Origin: JADHLJ01 sp038118725 | Lineage (GTDB): Bacteria; Pseudomonadota; Alphaproteobacteria; Thalassobaculales; Thalassobaculaceae | Direction: 5' to 3' | Length of the DNA: 64,000 nucleotides | Assembly: GCA_038118725.1 (NCBI GenBank) | Contig: JAYOIK010000017.1 | Coordinates: 9,416 to 73,415 of the forward strand | In this document: piece after piece, positions 25,487 through 34,363 of the stretch | How positions within the stretch are numbered: the stretch's first letter is position 1 | Layout of the letters: the number at the start of each line of letters is the position of its first letter | Notes under the pieces: generated by a model | What the model was told of the DNA's origin: nothing | Database searches by the model: none | The model's input: only the letters and a program-made list of their open reading frames with translations | Translations under genes and position numbers: made by a program

Positions 25487-27691
25487 ATGAACGAGATGAC
25501 GAAAAACGGCGCTGGAGGCTGTCCATTCTCCGGACGTGGCAAGCAGGCGTCCCGGGGGACGTCGAACCGCGACTGGTGGCCCAACCGCTTGAGGCTCAAC
25601 ATTCTGCGGCAGCATTCCTCGTTGGTGAACCCGATGGATGCCGACTTCGACTACGCCAAGGCTTTTCAAGAGCTCGACCTGGACGCGGTCAAGAAGGACA
25701 TCACCGCCGTCATGACCACGTCGCAAGATTGGTGGCCGGCGGATTACGGGCACTATGGTCCCTTGTTCATTCGCATGGCCTGGCACAGCGCCGGGACCTA
25801 TCGGATCGCCGATGGCCGAGGCGGGGCGGGAACCGGGAGCCAACGTTTCGCGCCGCTGAACAGCTGGCCGGATAACGGTAATCTGGACAAGGCGCGGATG
25901 CTGCTCTGGCCGGTTAAACGGAAATACGGCAACGCGCTTTCCTGGGCCGACCTGATGATCCTGGCCGGCAATCAGGCGTTGGAATCCATGGGTTTCAAGA
26001 CCTTTGGTTTCGCCGGCGGGCGCGCGGATATCTGGCATCCCGAGGAGGACATCTATTGGGGAAGCGAGGCGGAATGGTTGGGCGATAGCCGGTACTCCGG
26101 CGACCGGGTGCTCGACGGACCGCTTGCCGCCGTCCAGATGGGACTGATCTATGTCAATCCCGAAGGCCCGAACGGCGAGCCCGACCCGGTGGCCTCGGGG
26201 CGGGACATTCGAGAGACCTTCGCCCGCATGGCGATGAATGACGAGGAGACCGTCGCCCTGGTCGCCGGCGGTCACACCTTCGGCAAGGCCCATGGCGCCG
26301 GAGACGCGGCGCATGTCAACCCGGAACCCGAAGCCGCGCCGATCGAGGCGCAAGGTCTGGGCTGGAAGAGCACGCATGCCTCCGGCCGGGGCGTCGACGC
26401 GATCACCAGCGGCATCGAGGGCGCTTGGACGCCGACACCGACCCAATGGGATATGAGCTATTTCGACGTCCTGTTCGGGTATGAGTGGGAACTGACCAAA
26501 AGCCCCGCCGGCGCCCATCAGTGGCGGCCCAAGGACCTGGCGGACAAGGATCACGCACCGGAGGTCGACGGTTCCGACAAGCGCGTCGGGATCATGATGA
26601 CCACCGCCGACATGGCGATGCGCATGGACCCGGCCTACGAGAAGATCTCGCGGCGGTTCCACGCCGATCCGGATGCCTTCGCCGATGCGTTCGCGCGGGC
26701 CTGGTTCAAGCTGACGCATCGCGACATGGGGCCTCGGGCGCGCTATCTCGGCAAGGATGTGCCGGCCGAGGAATTGATCTGGCAGGACCCGATCCCGGCC
26801 GTGGATCATCCACTGGTCGACGCCGCGGACATCGCCGGTCTGAAGGCTCGCATCCTGGCGTCGGGTCTGTCGGTTTCGGATTTGGTCTCAACGGCCTGGG
26901 CTTCCGCGTCCACCTATCGCGGCTCGGATATGCGTGGCGGCGCGAATGGCGCGCGTATTCGCCTGGCGCCGCAAAGGGATTGGGAAGTTAACCGTCCCGA
27001 TCGGTTGTCGGCGGTTCTCGATGTGCTGGAGGATATCCAGGGCGACTTCAACGAGGTTCACACCGGCCTGAAAAGGGTATCGCTCGCCGATCTGATCGTC
27101 CTCGGCGGTTGCGCGGGTGTCGAGCAGGCGGCGCGTGATGCCGGTATCGAGATCTCGGTGCCGTTCACGCCAGGACGGGCGGATGCCTCGGAGGAGCAAA
27201 CGGATGCCGCTTCCATGGCCGTGCTTGAGCCGCTCGCCGACGGGTTCCGTAACTACCAGAAAGCAGCGTTCTCGGTGTCGCCCGAGGAGATGCTGGTCGA
27301 CAAGGCCCAGTTGTTGACCTTGACCGCGCCGGAGATGACGGTGCTTCTGGGTGGGTTGCGCGTCCTCGGAACCAATGCCGACGGGTCCCGCGTCGGTGTC
27401 TTTACGACCCGACCCGGCCAGTTGACCAATGACTTTTTCGTCAACCTGCTCGACATGAGCACGACGTGGTGCGCGGTTTCCGAGGACGACACGCTGTTCG
27501 AGGGACGCGACCGGGTCAGCGGTCAGGTGAAGTGGCGGGGCTCAAGGGTGGACCTGATCCTGGGCTCGAACTCCGAGCTTCGGGCCCTCGCGGAGGTCTA
27601 TGCGAGCGCCGATGCCCAGGCCAAATTCACGAAGGATTTCGTCGCGGCCTGGGTCAAGGTGATGGAACTGGACCGCTTCGACTTACGATGA
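25487..27691 (+). CDS. katG: Catalase-peroxidase KatG
   Basis: The 734-residue haem enzyme destroys H2O2 by catalase and peroxidase reactions. Distal residues are Arg96, Trp99 and His100 (RMAWHSAGTYR). The Trp99-Tyr222-Met248 adduct needed for catalase activity is fully present (GLIYVNPEGPNG, ARMAMND). Proximal haem ligand is His263 (GGHTFGKAHG). The duplicated C-terminal half is complete. It is divergent from oxyR and probably induced by peroxide through it. PuuB-like amine oxidation elsewhere in the window is an H2O2 source, though no direct link is shown. Length is normal. Confidence 0.97.
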   Translation: MNEMTKNGAGGCPFSGRGKQASRGTSNRDWWPNRLRLNILRQHSSLVNPMDADFDYAKAFQELDLDAVKKDITAVMTTSQDWWPADYGHYGPLFIRMAWHSAGTYRIADGRGGAGTGSQRFAPLNSWPDNGNLDKARMLLWPVKRKYGNALSWADLMILAGNQALESMGFKTFGFAGGRADIWHPEEDIYWGSEAEWLGDSRYSGDRVLDGPLAAVQMGLIYVNPEGPNGEPDPVASGRDIRETFARMAMNDEETVALVAGGHTFGKAHGAGDAAHVNPEPEAAPIEAQGLGWKSTHASGRGVDAITSGIEGAWTPTPTQWDMSYFDVLFGYEWELTKSPAGAHQWRPKDLADKDHAPEVDGSDKRVGIMMTTADMAMRMDPAYEKISRRFHADPDAFADAFARAWFKLTHRDMGPRARYLGKDVPAEELIWQDPIPAVDHPLVDAADIAGLKARILASGLSVSDLVSTAWASASTYRGSDMRGGANGARIRLAPQRDWEVNRPDRLSAVLDVLEDIQGDFNEVHTGLKRVSLADLIVLGGCAGVEQAARDAGIEISVPFTPGRADASEEQTDAASMAVLEPLADGFRNYQKAAFSVSPEEMLVDKAQLLTLTAPEMTVLLGGLRVLGTNADGSRVGVFTTRPGQLTNDFFVNLLDMSTTWCAVSEDDTLFEGRDRVSGQVKWRGSRVDLILGSNSELRALAEVYASADAQAKFTKDFVAAWVKVMELDRFDLR

Positions 27692-27700
27692 ACGACGGTG

Positions 27701-27729
27701 GCGGCGCTTCGCGGATCGTGGAGCGCCGC
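27701..27729. terminator. Bidirectional hairpin between katG and the SPINDLY-like gene
   Basis: GCGGCGCT and AGCGCCGC form a perfect 8-bp stem with a 13-base loop, ten bases after the katG stop and just before the convergent gene's stop. It could end transcription from both sides, although no T-tract is present. Confidence 0.45.
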
Positions 27730-27735
27730 GCCTCC

Positions 27736-29760
27736 TTACGGATCGCCGATCGGCCCCGTCTCCAACCAGCCACCCACGCGCGACGCGTCGGCGGCGCGTT
27801 CCATGAAATCGGCGAGACCGTCCACGGCGCCTTGGCGCTCGAACAGCACGGGGCTTGCATCGGGCACCTGGCGACGGATCTCGCGGCGTTGCGCCGTATC
27901 GTTCGCGAGCGTAACCGCCATGGTGACGAACTCTTCCCGGCTAGAGGCGACACAGTCCTCGAGACCAATCATTGTCAGCAGATCCAGGGTGACGCGAGAG
28001 CGCATATGCTTTCCCGCGTAGGCTAGGATCGGTGTGCCGGTCGACAACGCCTCATAGGTCGAATTGCCGCCCGCGAAGCCGAAGGTTTCCACCAAGAGAT
28101 CCGCCGCGCCGACGAAACCCAGGTACTCGACGCCATTCATCCGGGGTTGGAATTGAACCCGGTGCGCCACATCCGGCCCAGCTTGGGTGAGGCGCGCCCG
28201 CATGCGCTCGGTTTCAAGCGGTTGGGCGGATTCGATCAGCATGAGCAAGCCCTTGGGGTCTCGGCGCAGAATCTCGAGGAAGACGCCGTCATGATCGGGA
28301 TGCATTTTGAACAGGGTTTGGGGGCAGGTGTAGAGGGTCGCGTTATCGGGCAATCCTAGATCGGCGCGGCCTAGGAGGTCCCCGACGGGTGGGGGGCGGT
28401 TATAGAAAAACGGAAACTCTTCCAAGAGGACGGCGCGCTCGGTGTAGTGCTTCCGCCAATCCGCCGGCTCGGAACCTCTCGAGGTTAGGAAATAGTCGAT
28501 ATTCGGTATGCCCGTGGTGTCGGGATGCCCGACACAGACCGCTTGAACCGGCGCCAGCCGCGAGAAGGCCAGAAAATAGGTGAACGGGTCCATGCCGATA
28601 TCGAGATACAGCAGGATATCGGCCTCGATCGTCGCGAGCTGTCGGCGGGCTTCTCCCAGATCGTGGGACAGCACGACCTGGGCGTCGGCGCCGCGCATGT
28701 GAGCGACCCAGGCGGCGTCGCCCGGTTTGGCGTGGCTGACCGCGACAACCTCGAAGCGGTCGCGTGGCAGCCGCGCCAGGACCGAGCCGAATAGTTTGCC
28801 GATGGTGTGAGAGCCGAGGAAGACGGAAATGATGGCGACGCGGATGCGCTTGCCGGGTGATGGGCGTTTCCTGCAGTGGGGCGCCGTCCAAGCGAGCTTC
28901 GGCGCGGCCCGGAGATGGAACGCGGCGACCCGACGAGCGAGCTCTCGATTGGATACATCGTGGTAGGTGTAGTTGAAATTCGTAACCCCGATCTCCCGCG
29001 CCGGATTGGTTACCACGTGGTTCTCGGCCTCGGCCCGGTCCAGGAAGTCGAAAAGCCGTCGTCGCCCCGCCGCAATCTCGGCGGCGTTCTCGGGCACTCG
29101 GCTTTGAATATGCGCCGCGCGAAACCGTAGCGCGGTTGATGGCGCCAGGACATTGCCGCGGACGAGGTGACGCCGCGCCCCTCCGCTGTCGCCGCTCATC
29201 ATCAGAGTGCTCGCGAGATCCGCCTGGAACCGCGCGTTCTCCGGGGCCGCGCTTGCCATGCGCCTTCGCCAAGGCAATGCGCCGCGATAGTCGCCGGCGG
29301 CGTCCAAGGCGTTGGCCAGCCTATCGTGGAGAGCCATTTCGCCCGGTGACTGGTGAACCAGGGCTCGGAAATCCTCAATGGCCTCATGAACCGCGCCCCG
29401 GTGTAGTCGCGCGGTGGCGCGGTTGATCAAACCGTCCGCGTAGCCCGGTGAAAGGGTGAGGGCGCGCGCCGCAACGGTTTCCGCGGTCGGATCGGCCAGC
29501 GCGATGAGAAGGGTTGAAAGATTGCCGTGGAACACCGCTTCGTCCGGGGTTTGCAGTATCGCGGCCTTGATCAGGCGCGCGCCACCGGATGTGTCGCCCG
29601 CCTGATGCTTGAGGACGCCGAGAAGATGGCGGGCTTGAGCCAGATCCGGCGCGGCGTGGAGGAGGGCTTGATAGCGGTTTCTCGCCTCGGCCAGGGAGCC
29701 GCTCTGGTGTAGGGCCAGGGCCTCGGCGAGGGCGGTGTCGAGGGCGTTATCCGTGGGCAC
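27736..29760 (-). CDS. TPR protein with SPINDLY/O-GlcNAc transferase-type glycosyltransferase domain
   Basis: The 674-residue protein has roughly six to seven TPR-like repeats over residues 1-230 and a GT41-like C-terminal domain from about 300. Domain marks are VAIISVFLGSHTIGKLF, a sugar-nucleotide region with HPDTTGIPNIDYFL, and VETFGFAGGNSTYEALSTG near the donor site. Bacterial homologues are often linked to glycosylation of surface proteins or flagellin, but the target here is unknown. It starts with GTG six bases after the pgi stop, so the two share a transcript; PGI could help supply hexose-phosphate. TPR units may select acceptor proteins. Confidence 0.75.
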   Translation of the reverse strand: MPTDNALDTALAEALALHQSGSLAEARNRYQALLHAAPDLAQARHLLGVLKHQAGDTSGGARLIKAAILQTPDEAVFHGNLSTLLIALADPTAETVAARALTLSPGYADGLINRATARLHRGAVHEAIEDFRALVHQSPGEMALHDRLANALDAAGDYRGALPWRRRMASAAPENARFQADLASTLMMSGDSGGARRHLVRGNVLAPSTALRFRAAHIQSRVPENAAEIAAGRRRLFDFLDRAEAENHVVTNPAREIGVTNFNYTYHDVSNRELARRVAAFHLRAAPKLAWTAPHCRKRPSPGKRIRVAIISVFLGSHTIGKLFGSVLARLPRDRFEVVAVSHAKPGDAAWVAHMRGADAQVVLSHDLGEARRQLATIEADILLYLDIGMDPFTYFLAFSRLAPVQAVCVGHPDTTGIPNIDYFLTSRGSEPADWRKHYTERAVLLEEFPFFYNRPPPVGDLLGRADLGLPDNATLYTCPQTLFKMHPDHDGVFLEILRRDPKGLLMLIESAQPLETERMRARLTQAGPDVAHRVQFQPRMNGVEYLGFVGAADLLVETFGFAGGNSTYEALSTGTPILAYAGKHMRSRVTLDLLTMIGLEDCVASSREEFVTMAVTLANDTAQRREIRRQVPDASPVLFERQGAVDGLADFMERAADASRVGGWLETGPIGDP

Positions 29761-29765
29761 GAGCG

Positions 29766-31403
29766 TCAGCGCGCGCGAAGCCGCGCGAGGGCGTCGAGCA
29801 GACCGCGTGTGGATCCGTCGGCATCCGCGTCGGGCGCGCCTCCCAGCACGGCGGGTAGAAGTTGATTAGCCAGTTCCTTGCCCAGTTCAACACCCCACTG
29901 ATCGAAACTGTTGATCCCCCAGATCGCGCCTTGAACGAATACCTTGTGCTCGTACATCGCGATCAACATACCCAGCATGTAGGGCGTCAGCCGCTGGTAA
30001 AGGATCGTCGTCGAGGGACGGTTACCGGGAAAGGCGCGATGCGGCGCCAATGCCTTTGCCTGGCCTGGATCCATGCCGTCCGCCAGCATTAGACGCTCGG
30101 CCTCCTCTTCGCTTCGTCCCAGCATCAGGGCGCGGGATTGGGCCAGGCAATTGGCGAGCAGCAGATCGTGATGCCCGGGGAGATCCTCGTGGGCGCGCGC
30201 CGCGACGAGGAAGTCGACGGGGACCACGGCGGTTCCCTGATGCAGGAGTTGGAAGAACGAGTGCTGGACATTGGTGCCGGCCTCGCCCCACAGAACTCCC
30301 GCGGTGGCGACGTCGACTTCGCCGCCGTCCAAGCGCGTTGATTTGCCGTTCGATTCCATGTCGACCTGCTGAAGATGGGCGGTCAACCGGTTCAGGCGCT
30401 GGTCGTAGGGGATGATGGCGCTGGAGCCGTATCCCAGGATCGAGCGATACCAAACCCCGATCAGCCCCAGGGTCACCGGAATGTTTCGCTCAAGGGGCGT
30501 GGTTTCGAAATGCCGATCCATCGCATGGGCGCCCGCGAGAAGCTCGGTAAACCGCTCTCCCCCAACCGCGAGCGCGATGGGCAGGCCAATCGCCGACCAT
30601 GGCGAGTAGCGTCCCCCCACCCAATCCCAGAAGCCGAAGGTCCGGGTCTCGGGTATTCCGAAGGCCTGGACCTTCGCGAGGTTGGTGGAAAGCGCCACGA
30701 AATGCTTTCCCGCGGCACCATCGCCCAGTGCCTCGGCTATCCAGCGGCGGGCGCTAGCCGCGTTCAGCATGGTCTCCTGGGTGGTGAAGGTCTTCGAGGC
30801 GATCAGGAACAGCGTCCGGGCCGGCTCCAGGCCCTTGAGCGTGTCATGCAGATCCGCGCCGTCGACATTGCTCACGAAATGGACCCGTACCCGGTCATGG
30901 TGATAAGGCGCGAGGGCTTGGGTGATCATCGCGGGGCCGAGGACCGAGCCGCCGATACCGATATGCACCACGTCGCGAAACGGCTCCCCCGTCTTGCCGG
31001 TTTCGGTTCCCGAGCGCACCGCTTCCGCGAAGTCGCGCACCCGCTCCAGCACGGCATGTATCTCGGGAACGACATCTCGGCCATCGACCTTGATCACCGT
31101 GCCGGCCGGTGCCCGCAAGGCGGTGTGCAGTGCCGCGCGCTGCTCGGACGTGTTGACTTTCTCTCCCGACAGCATGGCTTCCCGGCGTCCGACGAGGTCC
31201 GTCCGCTCGGCCAAGCCTCGTAGCAGGAGCATGGTATCGGTGGTGAGGAGATTCTTCGAAACATCGACCAATAGGTCATCGAGGCGAAGCGAGAATATCT
31301 CGAAGCGATTCGGGTCCTCGGAGAAAAGCTCGGCGAGCGACCTCTCGGTCATTTCGGCGCCATGCCGCTGGAGATCTCGCCAGATCGCTTGTGAGTTCGT
31401 CAT
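29766..31403 (-). CDS. pgi: Glucose-6-phosphate isomerase
   Basis: The 545-residue enzyme interconverts glucose-6-phosphate and fructose-6-phosphate in the cytosol. PGI signatures are VHIGIGGSVLGP, VSNVDGADLHDTLKG, SKTFTTQETMLNA, the WGEAGTNVQHSFFQLLHQG stretch with the conserved Glu and His, and the C-terminal NSFDQWGVELGK. Length matches the bacterial enzyme. It leads a two-gene unit with the SPINDLY-like glycosyltransferase. No other glycolytic gene is nearby. Confidence 0.97.
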   Translation of the reverse strand: MTNSQAIWRDLQRHGAEMTERSLAELFSEDPNRFEIFSLRLDDLLVDVSKNLLTTDTMLLLRGLAERTDLVGRREAMLSGEKVNTSEQRAALHTALRAPAGTVIKVDGRDVVPEIHAVLERVRDFAEAVRSGTETGKTGEPFRDVVHIGIGGSVLGPAMITQALAPYHHDRVRVHFVSNVDGADLHDTLKGLEPARTLFLIASKTFTTQETMLNAASARRWIAEALGDGAAGKHFVALSTNLAKVQAFGIPETRTFGFWDWVGGRYSPWSAIGLPIALAVGGERFTELLAGAHAMDRHFETTPLERNIPVTLGLIGVWYRSILGYGSSAIIPYDQRLNRLTAHLQQVDMESNGKSTRLDGGEVDVATAGVLWGEAGTNVQHSFFQLLHQGTAVVPVDFLVAARAHEDLPGHHDLLLANCLAQSRALMLGRSEEEAERLMLADGMDPGQAKALAPHRAFPGNRPSTTILYQRLTPYMLGMLIAMYEHKVFVQGAIWGINSFDQWGVELGKELANQLLPAVLGGAPDADADGSTRGLLDALARLRAR

Positions 31404-31507
31404 CTCGCCGCCTAACGCCTGTGTCGGCCCGCCGGATCAATCCGAGCCGCGCGGGGCCAGCATACCAATAGCGCGGCGGGACGACGAGGCTTGGCGGGAG
31501 CGCCGTG

Positions 31508-31843
31508 TTAACGGTCGCCGCGGCCTGTCAAATGACGTTCCAGAGCCGAGAAACACGCGTCGCTCAGACCAGCGAAATGAAAGGCGACACGGTCGGCATC
31601 CCGGTCGACGCGCACAACGTGAAGCGGAATGTCTTGGCAGGCCTCGATTTCGCCCTTCGGGGTTTTTAGACTCGCGGTGATATCCGAATCGGGTTCGAAC
31701 AAATCGCACCCGCCCTCGATCATCAGTCCGCCGAGGCTACAATCCGCGATGATGAAGTCCTGGCCGTCATGATCCAGCATCATATTGATCGCGCGCCTGC
31801 GGTCCCGTCGGTTTTCCTGGGCGCGCATGCTGATGACCGTCAT
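31508..31843 (-). CDS. PilZ domain protein (predicted c-di-GMP binding)
   Basis: This 111-residue single-domain protein carries both PilZ signature parts: an Arg cluster (ENRRDRRRAINM, residues ~10-21) in the R-x3-R position, and the D-x-S-x2-G motif as ADCSLGGLMIEG. These residues normally clamp a cyclic-di-GMP dimer. Downstream output cannot be told from a lone PilZ domain; motility, exopolysaccharide and secretion are common. GGAGGTGAACC before the ATG is a near-ideal ribosome-binding site. It is divergent from the secreted unknown, with 151 bases between. Confidence 0.8.
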   Translation of the reverse strand: MTVISMRAQENRRDRRRAINMMLDHDGQDFIIADCSLGGLMIEGGCDLFEPDSDITASLKTPKGEIEACQDIPLHVVRVDRDADRVAFHFAGLSDACFSALERHLTGRGDR

Positions 31844-31994
31844 GGTTCACCTCCGACTCATAACAAGCACCATTCACGGATATTGGACCGGAACGGCGTC
31901 GAGCGCGTGAAGAATACCACATTCTGGCGAAATCCCGCCAAGGTTAGGAACCTCATGTCTTGGATCGCCAGTCTCATCGGTCCATTAATGGCCG

Positions 31995-32663
31995 ATGGTG
32001 GAATGCATTCGAAGACGACTGTTCGTGCTTGGCGTGTTGCTGTGCGGCTTGCCGGTATCGTCGCCGGGCCTAGCCGGCGATCTCGACGAGTTGCCTCCGA
32101 ACGGCGCGCGTCTCGGCATGGAGCGCTCGGAGATCTTTTCGATCAGCCCGCCACCAAGGCGTCTCGATTCGCCGTTGATCTTCGGCCCGTTGCGGGCCGA
32201 GTTCATGGCCTCGGGCGTCGCGGCGCTCGGACCGCCGGGTACCCTTTACTATCAGTTCGACCCCAAAAGTGGGCGTCTGCGACAATTCTTGTTCGAATGG
32301 CGGGATGCCGACGCTTCGAAAACTCATGCGTCGGATTTGTTGGCTCGTCTGCGCGAGAAACTGGGTGCGCCGGTCCTGATCTGCATCGGCGGTGGGCGGG
32401 AGAAGCCGCCTCGCGTGGTGTCGGCTCGGTGGCGGGGCGCCGGCCTAATGCTCCATGTTTCGATACTCGACCATCGCGCCGACGGCGTCGCCCATTTCGA
32501 CCTCAACAGCGATTCCGATCCGCGCCGGCCATCCCATGAACGCCGCCGCGTTACCCGGCGCTCGCTTCCGCGCCGCTTGACCGCCCGCCTTCACGGTGCC
32601 GAGGACGTCGATCTCCTGCCGCGTCGTGATTGCCCTCTCGGCTCATCGCCGGAAACTCGGTAA
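31995..32663 (+). CDS. Secreted protein of unknown function
   Basis: The 222-residue product starts with a signal peptide: RRR, a hydrophobic core LFVLGVLLCGLPV and a likely cleavage after PGLA. Mature residues show no recognised domain; there are several short strands and an Arg-rich C-terminus (HERRRVTRRSLPRR). No good ribosome-binding site precedes the ATG, so the start is uncertain. The gene precedes the creatininase-family gene by 71 bases, but shared transcription is not established. It may be a periplasmic protein. Coding potential is supported mainly by the signal peptide and length. Confidence 0.45.
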   Translation: MVECIRRRLFVLGVLLCGLPVSSPGLAGDLDELPPNGARLGMERSEIFSISPPPRRLDSPLIFGPLRAEFMASGVAALGPPGTLYYQFDPKSGRLRQFLFEWRDADASKTHASDLLARLREKLGAPVLICIGGGREKPPRVVSARWRGAGLMLHVSILDHRADGVAHFDLNSDSDPRRPSHERRRVTRRSLPRRLTARLHGAEDVDLLPRRDCPLGSSPETR

Positions 32664-32734
32664 CGCAAATGCCGGATGCGCCGCCCCGTCCGGAAAGGTA
32701 AGCTGGCCCTTCGCGAGCCGGGGAGTGGCGCCGA

Positions 32735-33529
32735 ATGGCGATGATTGACTGGGAAGCCTTGACGACCAACGACCTCCGGGAAGGGGAGCTCTCGGTCGCG
32801 CTTTTGCCGGTCGCCGCGATTGAGCAGCACGGACCGCATCTACCCCTTGGAACCGACGCGTTTATCTGTGACGGCGTGATCGATGCCGCGGCCCGGTTCT
32901 TGAACCCCGATACACGCGTTTGGCGGCTGCCGACACAGCGTATAGGCGTTAGTCCGGAGCACGCGAGTTTCCCTGGCACCCTGTCGATGGAACCGGAAGT
33001 CGCGCTGGCGTCGTGGCATGCGATCGGAGATTCAGTGGCGCGAGCCGGTCTGACACGTCTGGTGATTTTCAACAGTCATGGCGGACAGCCGGGCGTGGTT
33101 GATCAACTGGCCCTGCGTTTGCGCCGCTCCCATGGCATGCTGGTCGCGCGAGCGAATATTTTCGGCCTTGGCTTGCCCGACGGCGCGGTCGACGCAACAG
33201 AGGCGCGGTTCGGTTTGCATGGCGGCCTGGTGGAGACATCCCTGATGCGGGTTTTGCGCCCCGATCTCGTACGCATGGAGCTTGCGCGGAATTTCCGATC
33301 ACGCGACGAGGATATCGCCGAGGCATCGGGCATGCTTTCCGCCGAGGGCGCGGGGATCGGGATCGGATGGCTCGCCGAGGATCTCAATCCGGCGGGCGTA
33401 ACTGGCGACGCGGCGGCGGCGACGAGCGAATTGGGCGGGCGAATCCTCGATCATCTCGGGACCGGCCTCGCCCGCCTGTTGGAAGACGTGGCGGCGCTGG
33501 ATTGGCCGGATTCGGAAGGGGCCGTTTGA
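32735..33529 (+). CDS. Creatininase-family amidohydrolase (ArfB/MftE/creatininase superfamily)
   Basis: The 264-residue metal-dependent amidohydrolase has the expected ligands: Glu30 and His32 in AIEQHGPHLPLGTD with Asp41, His114 (FNSHGG), and Glu166 (HGGLVETS). The superfamily includes creatininase, the mycofactocin protease MftE, and ArfB, which deformylates a GTP-derived pyrimidine in archaeal flavin/F420 synthesis. The stop codon overlaps the ATG of a stand-alone RibD-type reductase (TGATG), the same reaction pair as ArfB-ArfC. Context therefore favours an N-formyl or amide pyrimidine/pterin intermediate over creatinine. This is inference; no activity is shown. Confidence 0.75.
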   Translation: MAMIDWEALTTNDLREGELSVALLPVAAIEQHGPHLPLGTDAFICDGVIDAAARFLNPDTRVWRLPTQRIGVSPEHASFPGTLSMEPEVALASWHAIGDSVARAGLTRLVIFNSHGGQPGVVDQLALRLRRSHGMLVARANIFGLGLPDGAVDATEARFGLHGGLVETSLMRVLRPDLVRMELARNFRSRDEDIAEASGMLSAEGAGIGIGWLAEDLNPAGVTGDAAAATSELGGRILDHLGTGLARLLEDVAALDWPDSEGAV

Positions 33530-34350
33530 TGGCTGTTTTCGAGGATTCCTGGCATCGATTGCTGGACTTCGCGGCGCGCGCTCGCCTCCATGGCTCCGAG
33601 GTGGATTCCAACGGGCATCACACGGCCCGACAAGCGCTGGAACTTTCGATCGCCGGGTTGATGGATCCGCTGCATGGTGAATGCTACGCGGGCATCGTAT
33701 CGGCCTCGCTGGACGGCCCGTTGGCGATCGCTCAGATCGGACAAAGCCTCGATGGCCGGATCGCGACGAATTCCGGGCATTCCCACTATATCAACGGCCC
33801 CAAGGCATTGGATCATCTGCACCATCTAAGGGCGTTGGTGGATGCGGTGATCGTCGGTGCTTCCACCGCGATCATGGATGATCCAAGCCTTAGCACCCGG
33901 CGCGTCGAGGGGGCCAGCCCGGCGCGGGTGGTCATTGACCCAAACGGTCGGCTGCCCAGCACGGCAAGGATGCTGAACGACGGCGGCGCGCCGTGTCTGG
34001 TGATCACCAAGTCCGATTCGCCGGCTTGTCCCGGCGGCGCCGAGCGGGTCGAGGTTGATTGCGATCGCCGCGGAAACCTGTCGCCCGTTGAGATTCTGCG
34101 GGCATTGCGTGAGCGGGGCTTGAATACCGTTCTGGTCGAGGGTGGGGCGGAAACGGTGTCTCGGTTTCTCGCCGCGGGAGCGGTCGACCGTCTGCATGTC
34201 ATGGTGGCGCCGATGATTCTCGGTTCCGGCCGAATAGGGTTTGAGTTACCGCCGATTGATCGGGTTGACGAGGCCATGCGCCCGACGACCAGGATTCACA
34301 AGCTCGGCGACGACATCCTGTTCGATTGTGACCTGCGCGCGAGTGACTGA
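33529..34350 (+). CDS. Stand-alone RibD C-terminal-type reductase (DHFR-like fold)
   Basis: The 273-residue protein has the RibD reductase core: IAQIGQSLDGRIA, HHLRALVDAVIVGAST, DDPSLSTR, and LVEGGAETVSRFLAAG, with a terminal VMVAPMILGSGR strand. It lacks the zinc deaminase domain of bifunctional RibD, as do archaeal ArfC and yeast Rib7. About 60 extra N-terminal residues are unrecognised. These enzymes use NADPH to reduce the ribosyl part of pyrimidine intermediates, or dihydropterins. Its ATG overlaps the amidohydrolase stop, so both should be made in fixed ratio. It converges on the methyltransferase gene 13 bases away. Confidence 0.8.
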   Translation: MAVFEDSWHRLLDFAARARLHGSEVDSNGHHTARQALELSIAGLMDPLHGECYAGIVSASLDGPLAIAQIGQSLDGRIATNSGHSHYINGPKALDHLHHLRALVDAVIVGASTAIMDDPSLSTRRVEGASPARVVIDPNGRLPSTARMLNDGGAPCLVITKSDSPACPGGAERVEVDCDRRGNLSPVEILRALRERGLNTVLVEGGAETVSRFLAAGAVDRLHVMVAPMILGSGRIGFELPPIDRVDEAMRPTTRIHKLGDDILFDCDLRASD

Positions 34351-34363
34351 GCGGATCGTACTT

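Noticed and set aside
31925..31940. TGGCG-N6-CGCCA inverted repeat upstream of the secreted protein as an operator
   Set aside because: Five-base GC arms are expected by chance in this composition, with no supporting context.
31769..32539. 256-codon plus-strand frame overlapping the PilZ and secreted-protein genes
   Set aside because: It lacks a start signal and conflicts with the signal-peptide-bearing frame.
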